Position numbers and translations under genes: made by a program. Below the pieces are notes generated by a model. It saw only the letters and a list, made by a program, of their open reading frames with translations, was not told the DNA's origin and searched no databases. From the NCBI GenBank assembly GCA_965117015.1, contig OZ220747.1, positions 1,488,001 to 1,552,000 on the forward strand: DNA of 64,000 bases, given 5' to 3'. Positions 1 through 9,580 of the stretch are shown piece by piece; within the stretch, counting starts at the first letter, position 1, and every line of letters begins with the position of its first letter. The stretch is from Aldehydirespirator sp965117015 (GTDB lineage Bacteria; Actinomycetota; Acidimicrobiia; Acidimicrobiales; Aldehydirespiratoraceae).

Positions 1-764
1 ACCAACCGCAGGTCCAGGCCCCGGTCCACCACGAAGAACGCCGTTGAGAAGCCGATCACCACGAAGTGCATCGAGACCCCGCCGAAGCTGGCGTAGAAGG
101 CCAGCCGGTAGTTCCGCTTCCGGGCGTTCTGGGCCAGCTGAGCCAACCAGGCAACTGGTGCTGGATCCCGGTTCACCTCGGTCCAGCGGGGCACGTATGC
201 GATGGCCAGCGCGGCGGGCACCGCGCACCCGACGTACACCCAGCGCCAGGCACCCCCGGCGAAGGCGCTGGCGGCCGCCGCGGCCAGCCCGAACGAGTAG
301 GCCTGGCCCCACACGGCGATGGCCTTCCCGGGCGCGTCCGGGTAGAGCCGGGCCACGCTGGCCAGCGCGGGTGGGAAGTAGATCCCGAAGGCGACCCCCA
401 ACAGGGTCTGGCCCACCAGCAGCACCCAGAACGACGGGGCCACCGCCGACAGCGCCATCCCCGCGGCCAGGCTGACTGCCGTGGCCCTCACCAGCGACCG
501 GTCGCTCAGCCAGCGGCTGACGGCCCCGCCGATCACGTTGAACGCGGCGATGCCTCCCGCCACCGCGGCCAGGATGGCGGCCAGGTTGCTCTCCGACAGG
601 TCCAGGTCCTCCCGCACGAGCGGGAACAGCGGCGAGATCATGGTCTCGGCGCCGCCGAGGATGAAGTACAGGGTGAACAGGTAGCCGAACGTCGCCCCGC
701 GGGCGGTCAGGCCGCTCTCGCTGTCGCCTGGGCCTCCGACGGCGCTGGTGACCGGTCCGCTCAA
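1..764 (-). CDS. MFS transporter, C-terminal part cut by window edge
   Basis: The minus strand is open from about 764 to the window edge and encodes a hydrophobic protein with major facilitator features. The frame has no stop before position 1, so the C-terminal part is missing. The likely start is a TTG at 764 that overlaps the TGA of the upstream ABC ATPase gene (TTGA), the fifth coupled junction in a row. Visible stretches include a cytoplasmic loop with WLSDRSLVRA after the second helix, typical of MFS loop 2-3 (known of the family). As the last visible gene of the ABC transporter operon it may export a product or act as a second uptake route; the substrate is unknown. Long plus-strand frames here are shadows. 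Confidence 0.72.
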   Translation of the reverse strand, partial: MSGPVTSAVGGPGDSESGLTARGATFGYLFTLYFILGGAETMISPLFPLVREDLDLSESNLAAILAAVAGGIAAFNVIGGAVSRWLSDRSLVRATAVSLAAGMALSAVAPSFWVLLVGQTLLGVAFGIYFPPALASVARLYPDAPGKAIAVWGQAYSFGLAAAAASAFAGGAWRWVYVGCAVPAALAIAYVPRWTEVNRDPAPVAWLAQLAQNARKRNYRLAFYASFGGVSMHFVVIGFSTAFFVVDRGLDLRL

Positions 765-1726
765 TTCACCCAGCAGGCCACCAGGTGGCCGCTGGAGCGC
801 TCCGTCAGCGGGGGGCGCTCGTGGAAGCACTGGTCCACTGCGAGGGGGCAGCGGGTGTTGAACCGGCAGCCCTTCGGTGGGTCCATGGGGCTGGGCAGGT
901 CGCCCTTGAGGGGCTCGTGGTTGCCGCGGGTGGTGGGGTCGGGCACGGGTACCGCGGACAGCAGGGCCTGTGAGTAGGGGTGGGTCGGGTTCTCGTAGAT
1001 GTCGTGGTGGCTGCCGATCTCCATCAGGTGGCCCAGGTACATGATGGCCACCCGGTCCGACACGTGGCGCACCACGGCCAGGTTGTGGGAGATGAACAGG
1101 TACGACAGTCCCACGGTGTCCTTGAGCTCGACCAGCAGGTTCACGATCTGGGCCTGGATCGACACGTCGAGGGCGGCGGTGGCCTCGTCGGCCACCACGA
1201 ACCCCGGATGCAGCGCCAGGGCCCGGGCGATCACGATGCGCTGGCGCTGGCCGCCGGAGAAGGCGTGCGGGTACTTGTCGGCCGCGCTGGCGGTCATGCC
1301 CACCATCTCCAGCAGCTCGCCCACCGCCGCGTCCAGCTCCGCGCCCCGCTTGCGCGTGTGCACCAGGAACGGCTCGGCGATGCTGTCGCGGATCTTGATC
1401 TTGGGGTTGAGCGCCGAGTAGGGATCCTGGAAGATCATCTGGACCTGCTTGCGCATGGCCCGCCAGTTCCGCCGGTTCAGGTCGGTCACGTCCTTGCCGT
1501 CGTAGAACACCTGGCCCTTGGTCGGCCTCACCGCTCCCAGCAGCGCCCGGCCCGCGGTGGACTTGCCGCAGCCCGACTCGCCCACCAGGCCCACGGTCTC
1601 GCCCGGCGCCACCGCGATGCTGAGGTCGTCCAGCGCGTAGACCGTTCTCCTCCGGCTGCCGACCCACCGCGTGTAGTGGACGCTGAGGTCGCGGCTCTCC
1701 ACCAGCGGAGTGACCTGCCCGTTCAT
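761..1726 (-). CDS. Oligopeptide/dipeptide-type ABC transporter ATPase (DppF/OppF-like)
   Basis: A 321-residue ATPase subunit that would power import through the two permeases encoded upstream. Walker A GESGCGKST lies at about residues 49-57, followed by a Q-loop (IFQDPYSALNP), the signature FSGGQRQR and Walker B VVADEATAALD. The C-terminal extension with HPYSQALLSAVP and a CRFNTRCP motif is the oligo_HPY domain found only in peptide/nickel-type ATPases. I use the ATG at 1726 because it overlaps the upstream TGA (ATGA); the frame extends further but into the upstream gene. It pairs with the DppD-like ATPase to form the usual heterodimer. The substrate cannot be read from the sequence. Confidence 0.93.
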   Translation of the reverse strand: MNGQVTPLVESRDLSVHYTRWVGSRRRTVYALDDLSIAVAPGETVGLVGESGCGKSTAGRALLGAVRPTKGQVFYDGKDVTDLNRRNWRAMRKQVQMIFQDPYSALNPKIKIRDSIAEPFLVHTRKRGAELDAAVGELLEMVGMTASAADKYPHAFSGGQRQRIVIARALALHPGFVVADEATAALDVSIQAQIVNLLVELKDTVGLSYLFISHNLAVVRHVSDRVAIMYLGHLMEIGSHHDIYENPTHPYSQALLSAVPVPDPTTRGNHEPLKGDLPSPMDPPKGCRFNTRCPLAVDQCFHERPPLTERSSGHLVACWVN

Positions 1727-2721
1727 GCCGGCCCCTCCCCGGTGCGGTTGTAGCAGGCCACCCAGCGCCTCTCCGCGATCTTCAGCAGGGGCGGCGGGGT
1801 GTCGCGGCACCCGTCGCGGGCCTCGTTGCATCGGGGCTCGAACGCGCAGCCCGGCGGGAATTGGGCCCGGTCCAGCGGCTCTCCCGGGATGCCCGTCAAC
1901 TCGCCGTCGTCGCGGTCGACCCGGGGCACCGAATGAAGCAGGCCGAGCGAGTAGGGGTGCTGGGGATCGGCGAACATCTCGTTTATCGGGGCCCGCTCCA
2001 CGATGCGGCCGGCGTACATGACCTGAACCCGGTCACAGAACTGGGCCACCACTCCCAGATCGTGGGTGATCATCAGCACCGACATCCCGAGCTCGGTGGA
2101 CAGGTCGTGCAGCAGGGTGAGGATCTGGTCCTGGATGGTCACGTCGAGTCCTGTGGTCGGCTCGTCGGCGATGACCAGCGTCGGTTCGCAGGCCAGCGCG
2201 GTGGCGATCATCACCCGCTGGCGCATCCCGCCCGACAGCTCGTACGCGTAGGCCCGCAGGCGCTCGGATGCATTGGCGATGCCCACCATGTCGAGCAGCT
2301 CCAGCGAGCGTTGCCTGATCTCCGAACCCTGCAGGCCGACCCTGCGCTGCAGGAGTTCGCGCAACTGCGAGCCGACGGTCTTGAGCGGGTTGAGCGACAC
2401 CATCGGATCCTGGAAGATCATGGCGATCTCCCGGCCCCGCACCCGGTTGGCCACCGCGGGGTCGAGCACGTCCTCGCCCCGCCAGCGAACCGAGCCCCCC
2501 ATGATCCGGCCCGGGGGCAGGACCATGCCCAGGATGGCCAACCCCATGACGCTCTTGCCCGAGCCCGACTCGCCCACCACCCCGAGGCGCTCGTGCGAGC
2601 CCACGTTGAGGGTCAGGCCGTCCACGCCCCGCACGATCCCGTCCCGGGTGGGGAACCCCACCGTGAGGTCCTTCACCTCCAGCAGGCGCTCGGTGCGACC
2701 GTCGCCGTTGGTGGTGCTCAT
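1723..2721 (-). CDS. Oligopeptide/dipeptide-type ABC transporter ATPase (DppD/OppD-like)
   Basis: A 332-residue ATPase, partner of the DppF-like subunit. Walker A GESGSGKS is at about residues 50-57, the signature is LSGGMRQRV and Walker B is LVIADEPTTGLD. The C-terminal region carries HPYSLGLLHSVP and a CAFEPRC cysteine motif, again the oligo_HPY domain. The ATG at 2721 overlaps the stop of the upstream permease (ATGA), which sets the start; the longer open frame reaches into the permease gene. Tight 4-base overlaps on both sides indicate one translationally coupled operon. No unusual residues were seen. Confidence 0.93.
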   Translation of the reverse strand: MSTTNGDGRTERLLEVKDLTVGFPTRDGIVRGVDGLTLNVGSHERLGVVGESGSGKSVMGLAILGMVLPPGRIMGGSVRWRGEDVLDPAVANRVRGREIAMIFQDPMVSLNPLKTVGSQLRELLQRRVGLQGSEIRQRSLELLDMVGIANASERLRAYAYELSGGMRQRVMIATALACEPTLVIADEPTTGLDVTIQDQILTLLHDLSTELGMSVLMITHDLGVVAQFCDRVQVMYAGRIVERAPINEMFADPQHPYSLGLLHSVPRVDRDDGELTGIPGEPLDRAQFPPGCAFEPRCNEARDGCRDTPPPLLKIAERRWVACYNRTGEGPA

Positions 2722-3674
2722 CCTCCCGGCCTCTCCAGGATGATCTGCTCCCGCTCGGCCACGTCGTTGAACGACTGCAGCCACAGCGACAGCAGGTTGA
2801 CGCCCAGCACCACGATGGAGATGGCCAGGCCGGCGAAGGTGACGATCCACCATCCGTCGGTTATGTAGTTGCGGCCCTGCTGGATCATCAGCCCCCATGA
2901 CGAGCGGGGCGGCTGCACCCCGAAGCCGAGGAAGGCGAACGCCGACTCCGACAGGATGGCCGCGGCCAGCTCCAGCACGCACAGCGTGATCAGCGAGCTG
3001 ACCAGATTGGGCAGCAGGTGACGCCACATGACCCGGGTCGACGGCGCGCCGCTCAGCTCCGAGGCCTCAACGAACAGCGACGTCTTGAGGGTAAGCACGA
3101 GGCTGCGGCCGACTCTGGTGAACACCATCCAGCTGGAGATGGCGATGACGACGATGACCAGCCACACGCTCGGCCCGAATGCGGCCACCAGGATCAGCCC
3201 CGCCAGCACGCCCGGGAACGCCATCTGCACGTCGGCGGCCGAGATGATGAGGGTGTCGATCCTCCCGCCGACATAGCCCGCGATCAGACCCAGGGCCGTG
3301 CCGAGGATGGCCGCGATGATGACCGCGGCCACGCTCACCAGCAGCGAGATGCGGGCGCCGTCGATCAGCCGGGCCAGGATGTCGCGGCCTAGCTGGTCGG
3401 TGCCGAGGGGGTGCGCCCAGGTGCCGCCCCAGCCCACCGGCGGCGTGAGCTTGTCGGGCAGGCTCTGCTTGGCCGGGTCGGGCAGGAACGGCAGCCACGG
3501 CCCGAAGACGGCCACCAGCGCGAACAGCGAGCAGATGATGATGCCCGAGATGCCTGCCTTGGACTTGCGCAGGTGCGACCGCAGATCGGCCAGGACGGTG
3601 ACGCCCTCGGGCGGGGCCGCATCGGCCGCGCCGGTGTCGGCTTCCGATCTCACCGTGTCGTCTGTGGCGGTCAT
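2718..3674 (-). CDS. ABC transporter permease (DppC/OppC-like)
   Basis: A 318-residue inner-membrane permease of the peptide/nickel family. After a hydrophilic N-terminal tail of about 45 residues comes a first membrane helix (GIIICSLFALVAVFGPWLPF), a periplasmic stretch with HPLGTDQLGRDILAR (the conserved DppC motif), then five more hydrophobic segments. The EAA loop, contacting the ATPases, is the ELSGAPSTRVMWRHLLPN stretch. The ATG at 3674 overlaps the upstream TGA by four bases. It forms the translocation channel with the DppB-like protein. Substrate unknown. Confidence 0.93.
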   Translation of the reverse strand: MTATDDTVRSEADTGAADAAPPEGVTVLADLRSHLRKSKAGISGIIICSLFALVAVFGPWLPFLPDPAKQSLPDKLTPPVGWGGTWAHPLGTDQLGRDILARLIDGARISLLVSVAAVIIAAILGTALGLIAGYVGGRIDTLIISAADVQMAFPGVLAGLILVAAFGPSVWLVIVVIAISSWMVFTRVGRSLVLTLKTSLFVEASELSGAPSTRVMWRHLLPNLVSSLITLCVLELAAAILSESAFAFLGFGVQPPRSSWGLMIQQGRNYITDGWWIVTFAGLAISIVVLGVNLLSLWLQSFNDVAEREQIILERPGG

Positions 3675-4591
3675 GCCAGCTCCACCCGCGGATCGATCAT
3701 CCGGCGGGCTATGTCCACCAGCAGGTTGGTGGCCACCACCAGCGTGGCCAGCACCACCACCGCGGCCTGCACCAGGACGAGGTCGCGGTTCTCGATGGCG
3801 TGGATGGCGAGGCGGCCCACGCCGGGCCAGGCGAACACCACCTCGATCACCACCGTGTAGCCGGTGAACATGCGGGTCAGCTCCCAGCCGGTCATGGTCA
3901 CGAAGCCCGAGGCCACGTTGCGGAACGTGTGGTGCACGATCGTGTACGACCGGGAGAAGCCCCGCGACAGGGCGGTCACTGCGTAGGGCTTGCGCAACTC
4001 CTCCACGATGCCCCGGCGGGTCATCTGGGCGAGGCGGCCCGCGCTGGCGAGGCCTATCGCGAACGACGGGAGGATCAGCGATACGAATCCTCGCGAGCCG
4101 AAGGTCGGCACCCAGCCGAGCTGCACCGCGAAGACGATGATGAGCAGGTAGCCGATCCAGAACGGCGGCGCGCTGATGGACGCCATCGAGAAGCCGAGCA
4201 CGGCGTGGTCGGCGAAGCGGCGCTCCCACCAGGCGGCCAGCATCCCCATGGGCGCGGCCAGCAGCACCGTGACCGCGGTGGCCCCCGCCACGAGCTTGAG
4301 GGTGGCCGGCAGCCGCTCCAGCACGAGCTTGGATGCGGGCTGGTCCTGCCAGAACGACTCGCCGAGGTCACCGACCACCAGGCCCGACACGAAGTCCCAG
4401 TACTGCACGGCGAGTGGGCGGTCGATCCCGAGTGCGGCCCTGCGCTGGGCCCGGTGCTCCTCGGTGGCCTCCAGCGGCAGGGACACCGTGGCCGGGTCGG
4501 TGAAGACGTGGGTGACCACGAACACCAGGGAGGTGACGACGAACACCACCAGGGCGGCGGCGATGATGCGTCTCGCGAGCCACCGAAGCAA
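3671..4591 (-). CDS. ABC transporter permease (DppB/OppB-like), first gene of operon
   Basis: About 306 residues with six hydrophobic segments. The N-terminus LLRWLARRIIAAALVV is the usual start of DppB proteins. I prefer the TTG at 4591 because GGGAGGG sits 5-8 bases upstream; a TTG at 4615 would add eight residues and lacks such a site. A conserved EAA-like stretch (AVTALSRGFSRSYTIVHHTFRN) contacts the ATPase. A GGTATACA motif lies about 50 bases upstream, so this is probably the first gene of the transcript. No gene for an extracytoplasmic binding protein lies beside it, which is unusual because this family needs one. Confidence 0.92.
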   Translation of the reverse strand: MLRWLARRIIAAALVVFVVTSLVFVVTHVFTDPATVSLPLEATEEHRAQRRAALGIDRPLAVQYWDFVSGLVVGDLGESFWQDQPASKLVLERLPATLKLVAGATAVTVLLAAPMGMLAAWWERRFADHAVLGFSMASISAPPFWIGYLLIIVFAVQLGWVPTFGSRGFVSLILPSFAIGLASAGRLAQMTRRGIVEELRKPYAVTALSRGFSRSYTIVHHTFRNVASGFVTMTGWELTRMFTGYTVVIEVVFAWPGVGRLAIHAIENRDLVLVQAAVVVLATLVVATNLLVDIARRMIDPRVELA

Positions 4592-4639
4592 CGCGCTCCC
4601 TCCCGTCCGGGCCAAGACTGGCCCGGGTGCCGGGCCGCT

Positions 4640-4648
4640 CTGTATACC
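4640..4648 (-). promoter_or_regulatory. GGTATACA motif upstream of the ABC transporter operon
   Basis: Reading towards the operon the sequence is ACGGTATACAGAGCG, identical over 15 bases to the motif before the fused ETF gene at 11853. The same GGTATACA core recurs ahead of other operons in the window. It may be a -10 element (TATACA) or a regulator site on the palindrome GTATAC; no clear -35 box is visible. Confidence 0.5.
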
Positions 4649-4699
4649 GTAGCCGGACCCTGTGGGATGCTCCGAGTCAGGCGCCGTGTCCGCAGGTTC

Positions 4700-5905
4700 T
4701 TAGTGGGCCGCGGCCCGGTTCTGGGTCAGGCGGCCCAGGAGGCTGAGGGCGGCTGCGGCGAAGGCCCAGACCGCGGCCGTTGCCAGCGCGGCCGACGAGG
4801 ACACGTTGTCGGTGATGGCTCCGAAGGCTCCCGGTCCCAGCACCGCGCCCAGGTTCAAGCCGCCGATGGCGAAGGAGGTGGCCAGGCCTGGGGCGTGGGG
4901 GTTCATACGCACCAGGGCCACCACCATCAGCGCCGGCCACGACCAGCCCAGGATGATGGCCACCTGCCCTCCCAGCGCGTAGAGCCACGGCGTGTCGGCG
5001 GCCATCAGCGCGTAGCCCGCCGCGCTGGCGACCAGAAGGATCGCGACCGTGCCGATGTCGCCGGTGCGGCCACGGTCGGCCATCACGCCGAGGGTGATGC
5101 GGGCGGTGATCACGCCCGCGCTGGCCAGCGACAGCAGCAGCCCGGCCGTGCTCTCGGAGATGCCGGCGGGCTCGCTGCTGACCACGAAGAACGACGCTGC
5201 GCCGATCACTGCGGCCGACGCCAGGGTGGCCGCCGCGCCCAGCACGAACAGCGGGGCCAGCCTGACGTGCGAGAAGCGCCCCGTCGCCGACCTGGCCACC
5301 GGCGGCAGCCGGTCCTGCCTGGGCTCGGCCGGGAGCATCAGCATCCCGGCCGCCGACAGCACCGCGCCGCCGACGAACGCCCAGCGCCACCCGTCCGTGC
5401 CGCCCACGACGGGCACCGTCAGCCCGGCCAGCAGCGGGGCCAGCGGTATGGCCGACATGTGCACTGCGAAGGCGACGCCGTGGCGCTCCGCCGACACGTG
5501 CTGGGCCACGAGCACCTTGGCCGCGGGCCCGGCCAGGGTCAGGCCCGCGCCGGCCACCGCCATCGACGCCAGGAACGTCCCGAACGACCGGGCCAGCACG
5601 GCCACCGCCAGGTAGCCGGCCAGCGTCACCCACATCGACAGCAACAGGCTTCGCCGGGCGCCCATCCGGTCGGCCAGCTCGCCGGCGTGGATCGACGCCA
5701 CTCCCGACAGCGCGTAGGTGACCGCCAGCGTCACCCCCAGACCGGTGTCGCTGATGCCGAAGGTGTCCTTGATGTCGCTGCCCAGCGCCCCGGCCAGGAA
5801 CCCGGCCATGACGCTGGCCGTGAGGCAGGCGATGGAGGCCGCGACCGCCCGTACTGGAACCGCGTCGGGATTCTGCGGCAACGCCGGGGGCGCCGGGCCG
5901 GCCAC
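4700..5905 (-). CDS. MFS transporter, paralogue of the one at 20053-21258
   Basis: A 401-residue protein with about 12 hydrophobic segments and the MFS loop motif GELADRMGARRS. A GTG at 5905 starts ten bases after the oxidoreductase stop and gives a normal N-terminus; the longer frame from 5986 would overlap that gene. It resembles the MFS protein at 20053-21258 along its length, for example LTLAGPAAKVLVAQ against LTIAGPGTKTMVAR, both followed by RHG and GWRWAF. Both are 401 residues and both end an operon with a redox enzyme. Likely an organic-anion carrier for the pathway's substrate or product; this is inferred from context only. Confidence 0.85.
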   Translation of the reverse strand: MAGPAPPALPQNPDAVPVRAVAASIACLTASVMAGFLAGALGSDIKDTFGISDTGLGVTLAVTYALSGVASIHAGELADRMGARRSLLLSMWVTLAGYLAVAVLARSFGTFLASMAVAGAGLTLAGPAAKVLVAQHVSAERHGVAFAVHMSAIPLAPLLAGLTVPVVGGTDGWRWAFVGGAVLSAAGMLMLPAEPRQDRLPPVARSATGRFSHVRLAPLFVLGAAATLASAAVIGAASFFVVSSEPAGISESTAGLLLSLASAGVITARITLGVMADRGRTGDIGTVAILLVASAAGYALMAADTPWLYALGGQVAIILGWSWPALMVVALVRMNPHAPGLATSFAIGGLNLGAVLGPGAFGAITDNVSSSAALATAAVWAFAAAALSLLGRLTQNRAAAH

Positions 5906-5915
5906 CGTCGCCGCG

Positions 5916-8900
5916 CTAGCCGGCCGGCTTACTGGTGAGGGCCACCGGTCGCGTGTCGGGGCTGCGGATCGCTCGCACCTGCTCACCGAAGCGCTCCACT
6001 CCGGCCAGCTTCACCTCCTCGTAGCCCCTGATCACGTCGGGGAGCTGGGCCAGCTTCACGGCCCGCTCGTAGGTGCCCGGCGTGAGGGCGTTCAGTTCGG
6101 TTTCCATCAGGGCCCGGTAGTCGGCGATGAGCTGCCGCTCGACCCGGCGGACCTTGGCGTAGCCGAACAGGTCGAGGGTCGTGCCCCGCAGCCTGCGCAT
6201 CGCCTTCAGCACCGCCAGCGCGGGCCGCTGGAGCGGTCCCAGCGAGATCTTGCGCTTCAGTCCCAGGGCCCGCAGCGCCGGCGGGTGCAGCAGGATGCGG
6301 TAGCCGGCGTAGTCGCCCACCGCGTCTCGCAGCGCTTCGTTCAGGCCGGGTCGCAGGTGCAGCCGGGCCACCTCGTACTCGTCCTTGTAGGCCATCAGCT
6401 TGTGCAGGTAGCGGGCCACCGCTTCGGCCAGCTCGGTCCGCTCGCCCATCACCTCGCGCTCGCGGGCCGAGGCCGCGTCCACGAAGTCCACGTACTCCGA
6501 GGCCAGCGAGGCCGACTGGTAGTCCACTAGGTCGGCGGCCCGCCGCTCCACCATCTCGGCCAGGGCGGCGGCGCCGTCTGTTGGCACCGGGGCCAGCCCC
6601 GACCGCTGCAGCAGTGTCCGGGCTGTCGCCTTGGCTCTGGCCGGCACCGAGTCGAGGCCCAGGCCGGGGACTGCGGTGGGTGTCTCCGGCGACGTCGCCG
6701 CGGGGGCCACCCCGGCCAGGCTGACCAGGCCGTCGGCGCCCTCGCGCACGTACACCCGCCCCCACCGGAAGGCGGCGATGTTGGCCGCCACCGCCACCCC
6801 GTTCAGCTCGATGGCCCGCTCGATGGAGGCGGCCGACACTGGGATCCCGCCGGCCTGGTAGGCGGCCCCCAGAGCGAGCACGTTGGCCGGCATGGCCGTG
6901 CCCAGCAGGGCGTCGGCCATCCGGTCGGCGTCGAGGCGGACGCTGGCGCTGGCGCGGGTGGCGCCGTCGATGGCGGCCAGCATCCCGTCGATGTCGGGGT
7001 ATGTCTGCTCCACGTGGGCCACCATGTCGCCGGTGGGCAGCTTGCTGGTCGACGTCACCGCCAGCGTGCGTTCACCGTTGGCCTTGGCCAGGTTCTTGGG
7101 GTCGGCCGCCACCAGCAGGTCCAGGCCCAGGTAGCAGTCGGCGTCGCCCGCGCCGATCAGGTTGGCGCCGGAGGCAACGCCGGTGAAGAAGCGCAGGTGC
7201 GACACCACCGGCCCGCCCTTCTGGCTGAGCCCGGTCTGGTCGAGACCCAGGATGTCGAGGCCGTCGAGCAGGGCCGCGGTGGCCAGCACCTGGCTGACCG
7301 TCACCACGCCGGTGCCGCCCACGCCCGCCATGAACACGCCGTACCCGTCGGGACCGGGAACGGGCCGGTCCGGTTCGGCGATATCGGCGGGAGGCTGGGC
7401 CCGCACGGTCCGTGCCGCGCCCGCAGTGGACGCTCCGGCCCCGGCCGGCCCGGTCTTGGCTGCCCGCGTCTTGACCCGGATGAACGACGGGCAGTCTCCC
7501 TCGATGCAGGTGTAATCGAAGTTGCACGACGACTGGTGTATGCGGGTCTTGGTGCCCAGCTCGGTGTCGATCGGCTGCACCGACAGGCAATGGCTCTTGG
7601 CCCCGCAGTCGCCGCATCCCTCGCACACCGCCTCGTTGATGAAGATGCGCTTGGTCGGCGTGGGGCGCAGGCCCCGCTTGCGCTCCCGGCGCTTCTCGGC
7701 CGCGCACTGCTGGTCGTAGATGAGAACGGTCACTCCGGGCGTGTCCCGCAGCAGGAGTTGGGCCTCCTCGAGGCGGTCCCGGCCCCAGATCTCGGCGCCG
7801 GGGGCCAGCGGCCCGCTGTCGGCGTGACGGTCGGGGTCGTCGCTGCACACGATGGTGCGGCTCACGCCCTCGGCCGCCATCGACTGGGTCAGCTCGGGCA
7901 CTCCGATGACGCCGGCCACGTCCTGGCCGCCGGTCATGGCGACCGCGCCGTTGTAGAGGATCTTGTAGGTGATGTCGACGCCGGCGGCCACCGCGGCCCG
8001 CACCGCCAGGCTGGCCGAGTGGAAGAACGTGCCGTCGCCGACGTTCTGGAACATGTGGGGCCGGTCGGTGAACGGCGCCCGGCCGATCCAGGTGGCTCCC
8101 TCGCCGCCCATCTGATGGACGACCTGGGCCCGCTCGTCGATCCAGAGGGCCATGGCGTGGCAGCCCACCCCGGCCGCCGCGAACGAGCCCTCGGGCACCG
8201 CGGTGGAGCGGTTGTGGGGGCAGCCGCTGCACCAGTACGGCGCGCGGGCCACTTCCGCCGCCCCGGCCTTCGAGGCCGCCTCGATGAGGGCCAGGCGGGC
8301 CTCCACCGCCATCGGCAGCGCGCCCACCTCGCCTCCCAGCACCCCCGAGCGGAGCCGGTCGGCCACAACGGCCGCGATCCGGTCGGCGCTGAGCTCGCCG
8401 TCGGCGGGCACCAGCCGGCGGCCCAGCTCGTCGGTCTTGCCCACCACCCGGGGTGCGCCGGCCCGGCCGTAGAGGATGTCCCGCACGAACAGCTCGATGA
8501 AGGCCCGCTTCTCGTCCAGCACGAGGATCTCGTTGAGGCCCCCGGCGAAGCGGCGCACGATCTCGGGCTCCAGCGGCCACACCATCCCGATCCGCAGCAG
8601 GCGGATCCCGAAGCGGTGCAGGGCGTCGTCGTCGAGGCCGAGATCGCTGAGGGCCTGGCGCAGTTCCTGGAAGGTCCGGCCCGCGGCCGCGATGCCGAGC
8701 CGGGCCGCTCCGGTAGCCCCGCTGATCTCGTTGAGGCCGTTGGCCGCCGCGTAGGCCACCGCCGCCTCCAGGCGCCCGTAGGCGATGTCCTTCTCCTGCT
8801 CGAGGCTCAGGGGCGTCACCAGGCCGGGTCGCTGGGCGTGGCGCCAGGGCTGGCCGTCGATCTCCAGTTCGGGCAGGGTGGGAACGATCCGGTCGGGGGT

Positions 8901-9539
8901 CACCTCGGCGAGGCCGAACCCGTCGGCGACGGTGGTGACGACCTTGAACGCCACCCACAGGCCGGAGTACCTCGACAGCGCGATGCCGTGCAGGCCCAGG
9001 TCGATGATCTCCTGCATCGAGCCGGGGTAGAGGATGGGGATCTGGGCGTCGTAGAAGGTGGGCTCGACCTGGGTGGGCAGGGTCGACGACTTGGCCAGGG
9101 GGTCGTCCCCGGCCAGCACCAGCACCCCGCCGTTGGGGGCGGTGCCCTTGAAGTTGCCGTGCTTGAACACGTCGCCGCAGCGGTCCACGCCCGGGCCCTT
9201 GCCGTACCACATGCCCACCACGCCGTCGTGCCGGGCGAGCGGCCCGAGCAGCGGCTCCTGGCTGCCCCACACCGCGGTGGCGGCCAGTTCCTCGTTCACG
9301 CCCGGCACCCACACCACGTCGTGGGCGTCGAGCAGGGCCTTGTTGCGCTCGATGGTGAGGTCGACGGTGCCCAGCGGCGATCCCTGGTAGCCGGAGATGA
9401 AGGTGGCCGTGCGAAGGCCCCGGGCCGCGTCGGCCCGATGCTGGTCGATGGGCAGGCGCACCACCGCCTGGATCCCGGTCAGCAGCACCCGTCCCCGTTC
9501 CAACGTGAACTTCTGATCGAGATCGAAGTCCTCCGGCAA
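5916..9539 (-). CDS. Indolepyruvate-type ferredoxin oxidoreductase, fused subunits
   Basis: A 1,207-residue protein of the 2-oxoacid:ferredoxin oxidoreductase family in which the IorA and IorB parts are one chain. Such enzymes oxidatively decarboxylate aryl-pyruvates or other 2-oxoacids to acyl-CoA using thiamine diphosphate and reduce ferredoxin. The N-terminal pyrimidine-binding part begins FISGYQGSPLGTVD; the TPP domain has GVGCHAMALWI and NVGDGTFFHS near residues 458-505; a CEGCGDCGAKSHC iron-sulfur motif is near 637-650; the gamma domain GVGGTGVVTVSQV is near 738. The TTG start follows AAGGAGGA six bases upstream, a strong site that settles the start. Placed in an operon with RidA, it may handle 2-oxoacids from amino-acid breakdown. 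Confidence 0.92.
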   Translation of the reverse strand: MPEDFDLDQKFTLERGRVLLTGIQAVVRLPIDQHRADAARGLRTATFISGYQGSPLGTVDLTIERNKALLDAHDVVWVPGVNEELAATAVWGSQEPLLGPLARHDGVVGMWYGKGPGVDRCGDVFKHGNFKGTAPNGGVLVLAGDDPLAKSSTLPTQVEPTFYDAQIPILYPGSMQEIIDLGLHGIALSRYSGLWVAFKVVTTVADGFGLAEVTPDRIVPTLPELEIDGQPWRHAQRPGLVTPLSLEQEKDIAYGRLEAAVAYAAANGLNEISGATGAARLGIAAAGRTFQELRQALSDLGLDDDALHRFGIRLLRIGMVWPLEPEIVRRFAGGLNEILVLDEKRAFIELFVRDILYGRAGAPRVVGKTDELGRRLVPADGELSADRIAAVVADRLRSGVLGGEVGALPMAVEARLALIEAASKAGAAEVARAPYWCSGCPHNRSTAVPEGSFAAAGVGCHAMALWIDERAQVVHQMGGEGATWIGRAPFTDRPHMFQNVGDGTFFHSASLAVRAAVAAGVDITYKILYNGAVAMTGGQDVAGVIGVPELTQSMAAEGVSRTIVCSDDPDRHADSGPLAPGAEIWGRDRLEEAQLLLRDTPGVTVLIYDQQCAAEKRRERKRGLRPTPTKRIFINEAVCEGCGDCGAKSHCLSVQPIDTELGTKTRIHQSSCNFDYTCIEGDCPSFIRVKTRAAKTGPAGAGASTAGAARTVRAQPPADIAEPDRPVPGPDGYGVFMAGVGGTGVVTVSQVLATAALLDGLDILGLDQTGLSQKGGPVVSHLRFFTGVASGANLIGAGDADCYLGLDLLVAADPKNLAKANGERTLAVTSTSKLPTGDMVAHVEQTYPDIDGMLAAIDGATRASASVRLDADRMADALLGTAMPANVLALGAAYQAGGIPVSAASIERAIELNGVAVAANIAAFRWGRVYVREGADGLVSLAGVAPAATSPETPTAVPGLGLDSVPARAKATARTLLQRSGLAPVPTDGAAALAEMVERRAADLVDYQSASLASEYVDFVDAASAREREVMGERTELAEAVARYLHKLMAYKDEYEVARLHLRPGLNEALRDAVGDYAGYRILLHPPALRALGLKRKISLGPLQRPALAVLKAMRRLRGTTLDLFGYAKVRRVERQLIADYRALMETELNALTPGTYERAVKLAQLPDVIRGYEEVKLAGVERFGEQVRAIRSPDTRPVALTSKPAG

Positions 9540-9580
9540 CTGGGGTCCTCCTTGTGTGGCTGTTCGCTGTGTGACTGCTC

